A stretch of DNA of 26,553 bases from CAZMVU01 sp964569295 (GCA_964569295.1 CAZMVU010000048.1:1-26553); one strand, 5' to 3'. Positions 17,295-26,126 are shown, counted from the first letter of the stretch. Made by a program: numbers and translations. Notes: generated by a model not told the origin, from the letters alone.

Positions 17295-17801
17295 TTAGAT
17301 TCCATACTCGCCCGGCCACGGGGTGTCTTGTGGCCAATCGCGCTCGGTTTCCATTTCCCAGTCGGCTTTGTTGCTGCCGCGGTAGAACTGTTCTTGTTCC
17401 GCAGCGCCTTCATGGTCACCAGCATTTCGGATATCTTCCACGTGGTCGCGCTGCGTTTCGGTCAGACCATCCGCGCCTACAGATTCGCCGCCCACTTCCA
17501 GGGGTTCGTCCGTTTCGGGATGCGTTGCCTGCTCCATTTGCTGTTCATCAGGAATGTCGGTAATTGGGTCGTGGCCTTCGGTTGGACTATCTGAGTACGT
17601 TGTCTCCGCCTGAGCATCATCGGGCAGGAGGGACTCGTTGATGTCGTGCTGCTCGGGACTCAGTTCGCCTGGGCCCACATCTTGTGTAGCCTCAGGCATC
17701 GTGCCTTCCTGCAAAGCAGATTTCTGCTCCTGCAGGCTCTGGCTAAGCCGCGATTGTTCGGTACCTTCCTGAAAAACAGCCTGCATTTGCGATATATCCA
17801 T
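17295..17801 (-). CDS. Acidic protein sharing an N-terminal module with its upstream neighbour
   Basis: 168 residues from ATG 17801 (MDISQMQAVFQEG), with GGAGG and AAGGA upstream. The protein is rich in Glu, Asp, Gln and Pro and probably largely disordered. Residues about 10-62 align with the neighbouring nuclease-like protein: Q-E-G spacing, then EGTMPE and GELSPEQHDINESLLPDD, against EGKIPE and GGLSPEQQDINDALLPDD there. The C-terminal half (TETQRDHVEDIRNAGDHEGAAEQEQFYRG, ending in WPQDTPWPGEYGI) matches no family I know. It is the last gene of the operon, 25 bp after its neighbour. It may be a second client, effector or decoy carrying the same recruitment module; that is inference. Confidence 0.7.
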   Translation of the reverse strand: MDISQMQAVFQEGTEQSRLSQSLQEQKSALQEGTMPEATQDVGPGELSPEQHDINESLLPDDAQAETTYSDSPTEGHDPITDIPDEQQMEQATHPETDEPLEVGGESVGADGLTETQRDHVEDIRNAGDHEGAAEQEQFYRGSNKADWEMETERDWPQDTPWPGEYGI

Positions 17802-17826
17802 GGTTCCTTGCCTCCAGTCTAGAGAC

Positions 17827-18729
17827 TTACTCAGTCAGGTCGAAGGTGTAGGTCACGGTGCCGTTCTCGCCCTCGACCTTCTCGTAGGACTTCTCAAGGT
17901 CGTCAAACGCGGCTTCCACATTGCCGGCCTCACTTGCAGGAACCGTGTACGCGCCTTTCATCGGCCCGTCCGTGTTGACATCCTCTGGCAGATTTCGCAC
18001 GCGCCCATCGCGCATTTTGTCGGCATAATCTGGAATCTGGCCATCGATGACAGCCTCATGGGCCGCAACATCTTTGGAAAGACCATCCACCACGCGCTCC
18101 CTTGCGTGCTCACGAGCATCATGCATACGCTGGGAATCGTTCGGTTGGTCGGTCAACCAACCGGACTTGGCTGTGTTGCACTCCTGGGGAGACTTGGTTT
18201 CCCCCACATAGGTCTCGCCGTCCTTCGTGGCCACATAGTCCGGTTTGCTCTGCCCGGTGTATTCTCCCTCATTATGTACCTCAAACCCCGCGCCCTCCAG
18301 GTCTTTCTCGGCCTTCGGGTAGAATTCGCCCTTGCCCTCCGATGCCGTCTCCTTCCCGTCCTGCGCATACTGCACCGCGCCTTCCGGGGCCTGTTGCCCA
18401 TCATCGGCGAGTTCAAGGTCTTCCCAGGGTGCCGATGCCACCTCTGCATCCGGCTGAATCTCCCGGCCCGCGACAATGTCCGTATCCGGCGCACCTTCTA
18501 TCTTCGCCATTTCACCTTCCCGGGGAACCAGGTCAGGGTCGACAAAGCTCTCCGGATGCGGTTTCTTTCCATCGTCGGGAAGCAGCGCATCGTTGATGTC
18601 CTGCTGCTCCGGGCTCAGGCCGCCTGCCTCGCCACCAGGCTGTCCCTCGGGGATTTTCCCCTCGTTCATGGCATCCGATTTCACCTTGAGTTGCTCCCCG
18701 CCACTTGACGGGTCGATTCCTTCCTTCAT
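17827..18729 (-). CDS. Putative PD-(D/E)XK nuclease-like protein with shared N-terminal module
   Basis: 300 residues from ATG 18729, which lies 2 nt past the HerA-like gene's stop and has AAAGGGA upstream; an ATG at 18759 is an alternative. Residues about 1-53 carry the module shared with the downstream acidic protein, including GGLSPEQQDINDALLPDD. An acidic linker follows. Residues about 137-205 read like a restriction-nuclease fold: a helix with Glu (FYPKAEKDLEGAGFEV), then KPDYVATKDGETYVGETKSP, giving Asp164 and Glu177-x-Lys179, and a later helix with Gln200-Arg201 (DSQRMHDAREHARERV). This spacing fits PD-(D/E)XK enzymes. The C-terminal 60 residues end in strands (ENGTVTYTFDLTE). Function as a DNase is inferred from the motif only. 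Confidence 0.65.
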   Translation of the reverse strand: MKEGIDPSSGGEQLKVKSDAMNEGKIPEGQPGGEAGGLSPEQQDINDALLPDDGKKPHPESFVDPDLVPREGEMAKIEGAPDTDIVAGREIQPDAEVASAPWEDLELADDGQQAPEGAVQYAQDGKETASEGKGEFYPKAEKDLEGAGFEVHNEGEYTGQSKPDYVATKDGETYVGETKSPQECNTAKSGWLTDQPNDSQRMHDAREHARERVVDGLSKDVAAHEAVIDGQIPDYADKMRDGRVRNLPEDVNTDGPMKGAYTVPASEAGNVEAAFDDLEKSYEKVEGENGTVTYTFDLTE

Positions 18730-18731
18730 GG

Positions 18732-21700
18732 CTAACGTCCCTTTCGTTGTGCCAGCCACCCGCGATATCCCCGCATAATATCGGGCAAGCGGTAGTTCGT
18801 CTTGCAGATTTCCCGCAGCAGTGCAAAATGGAAAGCCACACGCACCTTGTCCTCTACATCCAAATTGCCCCAGAAGCGGCCACCAATCTGGCTGAGGGTT
18901 TCGAAGAGCCGGCCATATGCCTCTGCGCCCTTTGCACCCTTCAATGACTCAGCCACCATCCGCTCCAGGTTGTGGCGCCCTTCCTTGGCAACAAACCATG
19001 ACGCGAATGGGCCGTACCCGCCTGATTCCGCTGCAATCCTGCGCATGGCACTCGCGTAGTTGCGCTGCGCTTCTCCCACATCGCGGTCTTGGGCAACGTG
19101 TGTCCACAATGCGACAAGCTGCCGGTGCGCCGTGAGGACCGCATCGAAATGTCCTGGATATGCGCGGTTCACATTTGTGAACAATCGGTTCCAATGCCAG
19201 AGCAAGCGGCAGAGATGTTCCACACTGCTTCGCGGGCGTTTGCGCTCACGCAACATGCGGTCGGCTTCCTTTGTGGCGCTTTTCATCAGCGGCACAGCGC
19301 TATCGACCATGGCCGCAGCAGCAGTCACCACAGTACCGTATACCATTGGGTCAAACCGGCGAAAATCGCACTGCGCGAACGTGCGCGCCACGTCGGGGTG
19401 CAGTTCAAAGCCCGGGAGCCGGTTGAACACCCCAGGGTGCGCCTGGTGATAGGCGCGCATGTGCTCATTGACCTCATCCTGGCCGACCAGGCCACCCAGG
19501 TCGTCCTTGATTGGCGGCACCTGTACCAGGAATGGCTTGTCGAGGTCCTCGCGATGCACCACAACTTGCCCCACCCGGAGCAGCGGAATCTCACGTTTCT
19601 GCTCTTTGGTCAGCGTCATGGTATCACCCACGAAGTCGCGGTCGTCCGTGGCGAGCAGACGGTGCACGACCTTCAACCCGGTATTCTTCACCACGTCGGG
19701 CGTGAGCTTGGCGGGAATCTGGTCTACCACAAGCATGCACTCACCGTAGATGCGGATTTCGGAGAGGATATTGGCAAATGTCTCAACCGCCTTGCCACGG
19801 GCATTGCCGGCCTCGAGCGTTTGCACCTCCGGCACACGTTTCAGCAGGCGGTGTGCTTCTTCAATCACGGTGATGTGGCGCAGGTCGCTTGTGGCGTCGT
19901 AATTGGCCTCGCGGTACTCGTAGAGCCGTGAGAACAGCAGGCCCATGACGAAGGCCTTCTCATCATCATCGCCGATATACTTCAGCTCCAGCACAACATT
20001 CTCATTGAGCAACTCGTCAATTGGCGTGGACCGCTTGGTGTTCAGCATGAGTCCCTTGCTGCCGGTGAGCAGGCTCGACAAACGGGCTTTCAGCGCGGCG
20101 GAAAGGTCCATGCTGAGTTGCTGGGCATACTGCTTGCGCTCGACCACCTGGTCTATCTTTCCGAAGAGGTCCTCCAAGGTTGGCAGATAGTCCGCGAAAT
20201 CCGGGGTGGAAGCCATGTCGAAGTAGCGGTTGGTTGAAGTCGCTAGTTCCCAGCCCTTGTCGAGATAGACTTCTACAATGGCTTCCTCCAGGAGGTAGGG
20301 CATGGAGGCGTACATGGGGAAGGCCGCGTTGAACACCGCCTTCAGATAGTCGATGTGCGTGAGCAACTCGATACCGCGCGGGAACTCAAACGGGTTGAGC
20401 CGGAAAGGCGACACACTCTCGTTGCCAAGCGTGAAAACCCTGAGCTCGGGCATCGCGTGCAGCAGTTGGCGATACTCGCTCTTGGCCGGCTCAATCACCA
20501 TGAAGGGCACACCACCCTCCTGCAGGAGATGCATGAGCGTGTTGGTTTTCCCGGCGCCGGTAATGCCGCAGATGAATCCGTGCTTCATCATCGCCTTGCG
20601 GCTGATGCTGAAAGGCGCATCTCCCAGCACTTCCCGCTTGTGAATGATATGGCCGATGGTCACCTGTTTGTCGGGGTCGCCGCTGAGGCTGTAGTTGACA
20701 CCGAACGGCGCGGCCTCGCGGATGGTAATACCCTGTATCTCCTGGCGCGGCACGTTCATGATGATGGAGAGCTCTTCCGTGTTGAGCGGCGTCGAAACAC
20801 CGCCCATCATCTGGCCGAGGGGGTGGCCGAGGTTCGCTTCGCGCACGGTGTCCCACGCTTCACGAACCTGCTCCGGGCTGAAGTCGGCCGGACACCGGCG
20901 AATCGCTTCCAGGAGCTCCGCCTGTTCGTCTGCGTCCTTCTTCGCGAACGAGGCCAGGAAGCTTTGTACATCCTTGCCCATTTGCTCACAGAAGCGCCGC
21001 AGACGTGCCCCAGCGCCTACCGCCTCTTCCAGGTCTCGGAGTTCCTGGCCATACAGCAGCAGGTTGTACTGGGGATTATTGAAACTGGCGATATATTGAC
21101 CGAGCGCGTCTTCATTCAGTCGAATGGCGCGTATGGGTTCCCAATAGGTTTCATCGCCCGATAACACAGAGCGCAGCAGGCCGCGTCCCCGAAGCTGGGT
21201 GTACTTGTTTTCGGCGAGCAGGTAGATGCCCACGTTCCAGAAGCCAAGGTTCTTGCCATTCTGAAGGCGCTGTATGTACTGGTTGCAGAGTTCCTCGCAA
21301 TGCTCGGCTCGCTTGTTCAGCACCTCCTGCGACACGGACATGCTGCGGTTCCAGGACCGGGAATAGCCACCGTAACCGCCGCCGCCTAGGAGATTGCCCG
21401 ACATGCGCCCGACCGAATTCGTGACAGAGTGAGTGAAACTTTGTGCCTTGGAGGAGGTGGAAGCATGCGCAAGGGGCATTTTTAGGATACTTGCGAGTCC
21501 GGCTCCGCCAGCGCTTACAGCCGCCCCCCCGGCTGCGAGAACAAGCGGCAAAGCAAGACCGCCTGTTCCTACGCTTAGTACCGCCCCTGTGGCAAGCGCA
21601 AGACCACCAGCAATCGCGCCACCGCCGGCGAGAAGTGCTCCCCCCCCTCCCATCCGCGTCTCACTCTCCGCCGTGCTCCGCGTATCCGTAGCCGAATCGG

Positions 21701-22502
21701 TAATCGCCTGACCTTCAGTCTGCCCCGAGGTCAAGCCCTTCATCCCGAACATGCCGATGTTGAAGGTGTCACTAGAGCCTTTCGTTTTCTGGATGGTCGC
21801 ACGTACCGAGGAGTGAATGGACGTACCCAAGTCCCAAAGATTACCAATCATCCCGTCGAGGTCGGGGAGCGTGACCGGCTCGGCGATGATGACCAGGGCG
21901 TACTTCTCACCGCGCATGCCCTCCACAAACCGGTCGATACCCTGCGCGAAGGGGCCATTTGGGTCTTTGAGTCTGAGCGAAGGAATGCCGGGTATTGCGA
22001 GCACCTCGCGTTGGTCCATCATGGGCCGCATGACCTGGTGAAAGGTTTCCTCGGCCGACATGGGCGAGAATTTTGCCCCGAGGAAATTGCCGTGCATGGT
22101 CTGAGAGAGAATGCGGGCGTACTCATGCGTGCTGGTGCGCGTGGGAAAGCCAAGGCGCCGGCTGAGACCATAGTGTAAGGAAGTACTGCGGCCATCACCC
22201 AGCACAAGGCTCACCACGGAATGGCCGTCGTCTTTCAGCGCCGAGAGCACATTCTGCATGTTGAGCAGGTGAAGTCCCGCATCTGCAGGCCCCTCGTGAC
22301 TGACCTCGCCAATTCGGATAAGTCGCAGGTGCTCCCGGAAATCAAATTCATCCTCCGCCGGATTCATGGCCAGTTCGAGCCGCTCCAAATCCAGCATGTC
22401 CAGGTAGCGGCGCTCGAGCGCAAACAGGAGGTGTTCGTCAAAGGCTGGCAGCACGTCCTGTTGTTCACGCACTGACATCAAGAGTTTCTTGGCATTGGCC
22501 AT
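18732..22502 (-). CDS. HerA/VirB4-like ATPase with hydrophobic Gly/Ala-rich insert
   Basis: 1256 residues from ATG 22502 (MANAKKLLMSVREQQDVLP), with GGGGGAG upstream; a 29-residue extension overlapping the Hsp70 gene is rejected. The ATPase core has Walker A GITGAGKT at about 646-653, the FRLNPFEF motif, Walker B ITVIEEAH at about 877-884 and the sensor VVDQIPAKL at about 925-933, as in HerA/DUF87 and VirB4-type hexameric pumps. Before it, residues about 285-340 are almost only Gly, Ala, Leu and Val (GGGALLAGGGAIAGGLALA and onwards), resembling a glycine-zipper or membrane hairpin, followed by a Ser/Gly-rich stretch. The last 300 residues are helical. HerA proteins translocate DNA and often pair with a nuclease; VirB4 relatives move protein or DNA through membranes. 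It lies 31 bp after Hsp70 and 2 bp before the nuclease-like gene. Confidence 0.85.
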   Translation of the reverse strand: MANAKKLLMSVREQQDVLPAFDEHLLFALERRYLDMLDLERLELAMNPAEDEFDFREHLRLIRIGEVSHEGPADAGLHLLNMQNVLSALKDDGHSVVSLVLGDGRSTSLHYGLSRRLGFPTRTSTHEYARILSQTMHGNFLGAKFSPMSAEETFHQVMRPMMDQREVLAIPGIPSLRLKDPNGPFAQGIDRFVEGMRGEKYALVIIAEPVTLPDLDGMIGNLWDLGTSIHSSVRATIQKTKGSSDTFNIGMFGMKGLTSGQTEGQAITDSATDTRSTAESETRMGGGGALLAGGGAIAGGLALATGAVLSVGTGGLALPLVLAAGGAAVSAGGAGLASILKMPLAHASTSSKAQSFTHSVTNSVGRMSGNLLGGGGYGGYSRSWNRSMSVSQEVLNKRAEHCEELCNQYIQRLQNGKNLGFWNVGIYLLAENKYTQLRGRGLLRSVLSGDETYWEPIRAIRLNEDALGQYIASFNNPQYNLLLYGQELRDLEEAVGAGARLRRFCEQMGKDVQSFLASFAKKDADEQAELLEAIRRCPADFSPEQVREAWDTVREANLGHPLGQMMGGVSTPLNTEELSIIMNVPRQEIQGITIREAAPFGVNYSLSGDPDKQVTIGHIIHKREVLGDAPFSISRKAMMKHGFICGITGAGKTNTLMHLLQEGGVPFMVIEPAKSEYRQLLHAMPELRVFTLGNESVSPFRLNPFEFPRGIELLTHIDYLKAVFNAAFPMYASMPYLLEEAIVEVYLDKGWELATSTNRYFDMASTPDFADYLPTLEDLFGKIDQVVERKQYAQQLSMDLSAALKARLSSLLTGSKGLMLNTKRSTPIDELLNENVVLELKYIGDDDEKAFVMGLLFSRLYEYREANYDATSDLRHITVIEEAHRLLKRVPEVQTLEAGNARGKAVETFANILSEIRIYGECMLVVDQIPAKLTPDVVKNTGLKVVHRLLATDDRDFVGDTMTLTKEQKREIPLLRVGQVVVHREDLDKPFLVQVPPIKDDLGGLVGQDEVNEHMRAYHQAHPGVFNRLPGFELHPDVARTFAQCDFRRFDPMVYGTVVTAAAAMVDSAVPLMKSATKEADRMLRERKRPRSSVEHLCRLLWHWNRLFTNVNRAYPGHFDAVLTAHRQLVALWTHVAQDRDVGEAQRNYASAMRRIAAESGGYGPFASWFVAKEGRHNLERMVAESLKGAKGAEAYGRLFETLSQIGGRFWGNLDVEDKVRVAFHFALLREICKTNYRLPDIMRGYRGWLAQRKGR

Positions 22503-22533
22503 TTGCTGGCTCCCCCACGCTTCGGACCATGAA

Positions 22534-24975
22534 CTATTCTTCCGATTCGACGACCCAGTCCGAGGGGGCGTAGCCCTTCTTCCACACATAGCTTCTATGC
22601 GGCCAGGTTATCTTCACGTGAATTTGCTTCGGGTCAAATTTCCAATACTGGCCGTCAGGCTCACTTTCGAACATGAGGCGTTCACCAGGCACCCAGGTTT
22701 CGAGTTCCAACTCCTTGCTTTGCTTCTGCTCACCGTTTACAAAGCCCACCATAACCTTCGGAAACAGAAGTGTCGGGGCCCCGTCGAACGTGAGCGTGAG
22801 CCGCCGTTGCGTGTCGAAAGTCCAATTGTCCTGATACGGTTGGTAGGTCAGATGCAGCTCCAAGTTTTTTAATCTTGCTTCGGCATCTTTGTTCTTCTCT
22901 TCCTCTGTGTACTTGAAGAGCGTTCCCTCCTGCGAAATGGAAGGCGACCATATAGATGCCTCGACTTCTTCCACATTGGTCGGCGCCTCGAAATAGTTGC
23001 TCTCCGGCATATCGGTGAAAACTGCGCATCGGGTCTCACCAGGTTCCCATACATCCACGAAAAAGACGTGGCTCATCTCTTGCTCCACGAGATTCTCAGA
23101 GTCACCGTTATTTCCTCCCAGAACGACCTTCACGGTAACGTTTTCAAATCTTTGCTTGGTTTCGTTTACCAGTATGACCTTGGAAATGTCATCAAGCATC
23201 CATGTTTCATAGAAGTCAACCGCAAATACACCGGCATTGTTCTCTTTGGGCGCAAGACGCTCCGCAATGGAAGCCATACGAAGGGCAAGAGCCGCTGACT
23301 CCCTTTTTAATGCTACGGTTGTCTGGTCATCGATTTCTTCAAGAGTATCGCTGTTAGCAAACACATTGGTCGTCTGCTGGAGAAAAGACTTGAACTTGAG
23401 AGCTATATCGGCGCACTCACGGTCGGTGAAGTTGTGTTCCGTCAGGTCAAATGCCCGGCTTTCTAATACTGCTCTCATTTCGTGAAGCGGCCTTTCTTTG
23501 CCGACATCTACCCGCTCACAGTCAGGGATTAACTCCGACCATTGCGGGAGTTGTCCTGCCAGAAACCAATAGTCCTGCCATGCCGGCGAGAGTGATTCTG
23601 TGCTTGGTACAGCTTCTTTCTCCCCGTTATTGTGTGCGTCCTTATTGGCGGGCACCTCCGCGGGTGAGCGGGATAGTGCGAAATAGGCGCCCACCAGCGC
23701 CAATACGACCACCACAAAGATGGCCGGAAGTCGACGCGCACTGCGGTTTCCGTGGACTTTACGTGCAGCATTCCGTTGTTGGATTTTGGTCTGTTCCGCC
23801 AACGCCCGCTGCTGCTTTGCCGTAGATTCCCTTTCGCTTTCCTGAGAGGCGATCTCATCGCGCAGGCCATAGAGCACGAGTCCCTTTGCTACAACCTCCT
23901 GCGGGTTGGTACTTGTGGTGATACCAGCCTTCTTCAAATGCTTGAAGCGTTCTTCGACCGTTGTCCTGACGGAGTACAAACGGCCCATGCCCCCGGCGAT
24001 AACGACCCGGTGGACTTGGTCTTCTGAGAGGGCCGACCGAGACAGCACCGAGTCAATTGGTGCATTGAGCTGTTCCACGAGCTTTCCGCACGCGGCCTCG
24101 AAATGGGGAATGGTCATACGGAGCTTGAATGTGCGCCCCGTGGTGAACAATGGCGGAACACTGTACTTAAACTGCGTGCGGCCGTATCGAGCCTCGTCCG
24201 AAAGCCGTTCCTTGAGAAGACGGCCCGTCTTTCGTACCGTGATCTTGTCTTCTGGCGCAAGCGTATCAACGGCCTCGTCCTTGCAGATGGTCTTCTCGAC
24301 AACATGTGCGAGGGATTCATCGAAGTGCCGGCCACCGATGTCGGCGCCGCCCGTGGCAAGTATCTTCGGGGACTTATTGAGGCTCTGCACTTGCACAATG
24401 CAGGAGTCAGTAGTGCCGCCGCCCAGGTCGTACACGAGTATCTTCTGCGGCTTGTCGAGGTCGAGATCTCCCTGGTTATGGTGATAGTAGAGCACGGCCA
24501 GGGGCTCGGCGCATCCCTCCGGATTTGGGAAACCTGCGCGCTTGGCTAGTTCGACGATTCTGCTCTTTCGCTCTTCTGGCCACTCAGCCGGATAGCCGAT
24601 GACGGTCACCGTCTCGCGGTCTTTCAGTTCCGAATCGCCATAGAATCGCTCGATGGCCTCGCGCACGCGTTGCAGAAAGAGAACGGCCACGTGCTCGGGG
24701 GTGAGTTGCTTTCCCGTTGTCAACTCATAGGACGTGTCGGTACCTATCTGCGGCTTGAACTCGAAGAACGTGGTCTTCGGATACTGTTCCGCGGCGGCCC
24801 AGGCGTCAGGACCGATGGCCTCGATTTGCCTCCCGTCTTTACTCAGACGGATGACCGTGTCCGTGGTTTGCTTTCCGTCAATCTCGATGATCTCCGGCTC
24901 GAAGCGTGAATTCTCCCTGCGCTTGGCGACGACGGTAGTGGACGTACCAAAATCAATACCAATGACCGTTTTCAC
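22534..24975 (-). CDS. Membrane-anchored Hsp70-family ATPase with novel C-terminal domain
   Basis: 813 residues from GTG 24975 (VKTVIGIDFGTST), preceded by AAGGGGA. Residues 1 to about 375 form an Hsp70/actin-type nucleotide-binding domain: phosphate 1 loop GIDFGTSTT (6-14), phosphate 2 loop VYDLGGGTTDS (181-191), and adenosine motif VVIAGGMGRL (324-333). A Gln/Arg-rich helix (about 375-412) leads to one transmembrane segment (about 416-434, LPAIFVVVVLALVGAYFAL). The usual Hsp70 peptide-binding domain is absent. Instead about 375 residues follow, beginning with a helical part and ending in a beta-rich part (repeated strands such as RRLTLTFDGAPTLLFP). With the positively charged residues before the helix, the ATPase should be cytoplasmic and the C-terminus outside. 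It lies between the WYL regulator (26 bp) and the HerA-like ATPase (31 bp). Confidence 0.9.
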   Translation of the reverse strand: MKTVIGIDFGTSTTVVAKRRENSRFEPEIIEIDGKQTTDTVIRLSKDGRQIEAIGPDAWAAAEQYPKTTFFEFKPQIGTDTSYELTTGKQLTPEHVAVLFLQRVREAIERFYGDSELKDRETVTVIGYPAEWPEERKSRIVELAKRAGFPNPEGCAEPLAVLYYHHNQGDLDLDKPQKILVYDLGGGTTDSCIVQVQSLNKSPKILATGGADIGGRHFDESLAHVVEKTICKDEAVDTLAPEDKITVRKTGRLLKERLSDEARYGRTQFKYSVPPLFTTGRTFKLRMTIPHFEAACGKLVEQLNAPIDSVLSRSALSEDQVHRVVIAGGMGRLYSVRTTVEERFKHLKKAGITTSTNPQEVVAKGLVLYGLRDEIASQESERESTAKQQRALAEQTKIQQRNAARKVHGNRSARRLPAIFVVVVLALVGAYFALSRSPAEVPANKDAHNNGEKEAVPSTESLSPAWQDYWFLAGQLPQWSELIPDCERVDVGKERPLHEMRAVLESRAFDLTEHNFTDRECADIALKFKSFLQQTTNVFANSDTLEEIDDQTTVALKRESAALALRMASIAERLAPKENNAGVFAVDFYETWMLDDISKVILVNETKQRFENVTVKVVLGGNNGDSENLVEQEMSHVFFVDVWEPGETRCAVFTDMPESNYFEAPTNVEEVEASIWSPSISQEGTLFKYTEEEKNKDAEARLKNLELHLTYQPYQDNWTFDTQRRLTLTFDGAPTLLFPKVMVGFVNGEQKQSKELELETWVPGERLMFESEPDGQYWKFDPKQIHVKITWPHRSYVWKKGYAPSDWVVESEE

Positions 24976-25001
24976 CTGTGTTGTCCCCTTCCGCTACTGC
25001 A

Positions 25002-25994
25002 TCAGGTGTGTGCTGTATGTTGCCCCAGAATTGCCTGCGCCTTCTCCCTCACTTGCGCCGCCAACCATGCCGGCTTGACCAGTGTCGCTTCGCCGGAAAA
25101 ACCAAGCACCCAAGCCACAGCCTCGACGGCATTACCCACGGTAAGTCCCAATGTGAGGCTGCCATCCCGGTGCCGCCGTATATCCTGGTCTTCGGACCAG
25201 CGACGTTCACACACGTAGTCGGCAAGCGACGGGGAAAAGAGTACCTCAATCCGTGTTGGATTGTCATGCACAAGGCCATAGCCCGCATCCTGCTTGGGGT
25301 CGTGTCGATGCACATGGTGCGTGTCAAGCAGCTTCACCCGTATGAAACGATGCACCGCAAACAAGAGGCTGTCATCGTAGGCCCTGTGGCCTGCCTTTGG
25401 GATGAGGTACGCTCGCACGTAGAGCGCGTCGTTGTGGGCGATGAGCTGAAAGGGCGCTATCCGGTATTGCTTGGCCTTCTTCCGGGCCGGGGCGCGATAA
25501 ACAACATCACAGGCCTTCTGCTCCTGGACCGCCGTGATGAGCGTCTCTATCTTGCCGGAGTGCGGGCCATAGTCGATATATCCGGCTGGGTGGGAGACAG
25601 TGAGTCGGGGCTTGTCGGTTTGCAAGGTCTCGCTGCGCAACGGTTCCTGATTCCGTGTGATTTCATTGCGAAGCGATTCGGGGAGCAGGTGCCAGACCAG
25701 ATCGCGAAACAGGAGAAGCTGCCCAAGCGACTCGGCAAACCCGCTTCGGTCCTGCCGTTGAGAAGTGGGGTGCGCACGGAACCAACGCTCGCGCTGCTCA
25801 ATCCAAGACTCGAAAGTCATGTCATGGGCCATCTGCACCTCTTCGATGAGGCGCAGCACCGTCTGCTTCGAGCAGTCCAACAGCATGGCCAGGCGGCCCA
25901 GAGAATAGGAACGCCCTGTCGTCACGAGCAGACTGTACAGACCGAGCGCCTTCTGAACCGAGCTGCTGTATGGGTTCTTCTTCCGCGGACTCAT
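25002..25994 (-). CDS. WYL-domain transcriptional regulator
   Basis: 330 residues from ATG 25994 (MSPRKKNPYSSS); a GTG seven codons upstream is possible. A winged helix-turn-helix lies at about residues 28-52 (SYSLGRLAMLLDCSKQTVLRLIEEV). The WYL domain follows at about 145-230 with IAPFQLIAHNDALYVRAYLIP; the signature Trp-Tyr-Leu is Leu-Tyr-Val here (191-193). The C-terminal WCX-like region contains CERRWSEDQDIRRHRDGSLTLGLTVGNAVEAVAWVLGFSGEATLVKP. WYL regulators sense a ligand, often nucleic acid or nucleotide, and are frequent controllers of CRISPR and other defence loci. As first gene of the operon it probably regulates itself and the four genes after it; the inverted repeat at 26007-26035 is a likely binding site. 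Confidence 0.93.
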   Translation of the reverse strand: MSPRKKNPYSSSVQKALGLYSLLVTTGRSYSLGRLAMLLDCSKQTVLRLIEEVQMAHDMTFESWIEQRERWFRAHPTSQRQDRSGFAESLGQLLLFRDLVWHLLPESLRNEITRNQEPLRSETLQTDKPRLTVSHPAGYIDYGPHSGKIETLITAVQEQKACDVVYRAPARKKAKQYRIAPFQLIAHNDALYVRAYLIPKAGHRAYDDSLLFAVHRFIRVKLLDTHHVHRHDPKQDAGYGLVHDNPTRIEVLFSPSLADYVCERRWSEDQDIRRHRDGSLTLGLTVGNAVEAVAWVLGFSGEATLVKPAWLAAQVREKAQAILGQHTAHT

Positions 25995-26006
25995 GCCCCC
26001 ATTATC

Positions 26007-26035
26007 CCATTCCACCGTTCCACACTTTGGAATGG
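26007..26035. promoter_or_regulatory. Inverted repeat, candidate operator of the WYL regulator
   Basis: Perfect 7-bp arms CCATTCC (26007-26013) and GGAATGG (26029-26035) are 15 bp apart, with an additional TTCC / GGAA pair inside. It lies 13 bp upstream of the WYL start codon in the divergent intergenic region. Confidence 0.5.
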
Positions 26036-26057
26036 TCGCTTGCTATCTTCCTCTTCT

Positions 26058-26078
26058 GATAGGCCTCAACAGCCTATC
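26058..26078. promoter_or_regulatory. Inverted repeat in the divergent intergenic region
   Basis: Perfect 7-bp arms GATAGGC and GCCTATC enclose CTCAACA. There is no T-run on either side, so an operator is more likely than a terminator. It lies between the WYL gene and the small membrane protein gene. Confidence 0.45.
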
Positions 26079-26090
26079 GGTAACCACTGA

Positions 26091-26106
26091 CCACGGTCAA
26101 CCGTGG
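26091..26106. promoter_or_regulatory. Short hairpin or operator before the small membrane protein gene
   Basis: Perfect 6-bp arms CCACGG and CCGTGG enclose TCAA and end 5 bp before the GGGAGG ribosome site. It could act as an operator or affect translation start. Confidence 0.4.
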
Positions 26107-26126
26107 CAAACTGGGAGGAAAGCGCA

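Noticed and set aside
17800..18708. 302-residue plus-strand open frame
   Set aside because: It mirrors the nuclease-like gene, which has better motifs, start signal and operon context on the minus strand.
24978..26090. 370-residue plus-strand open frame
   Set aside because: It is the shadow of the WYL regulator, whose domains are clear on the minus strand.
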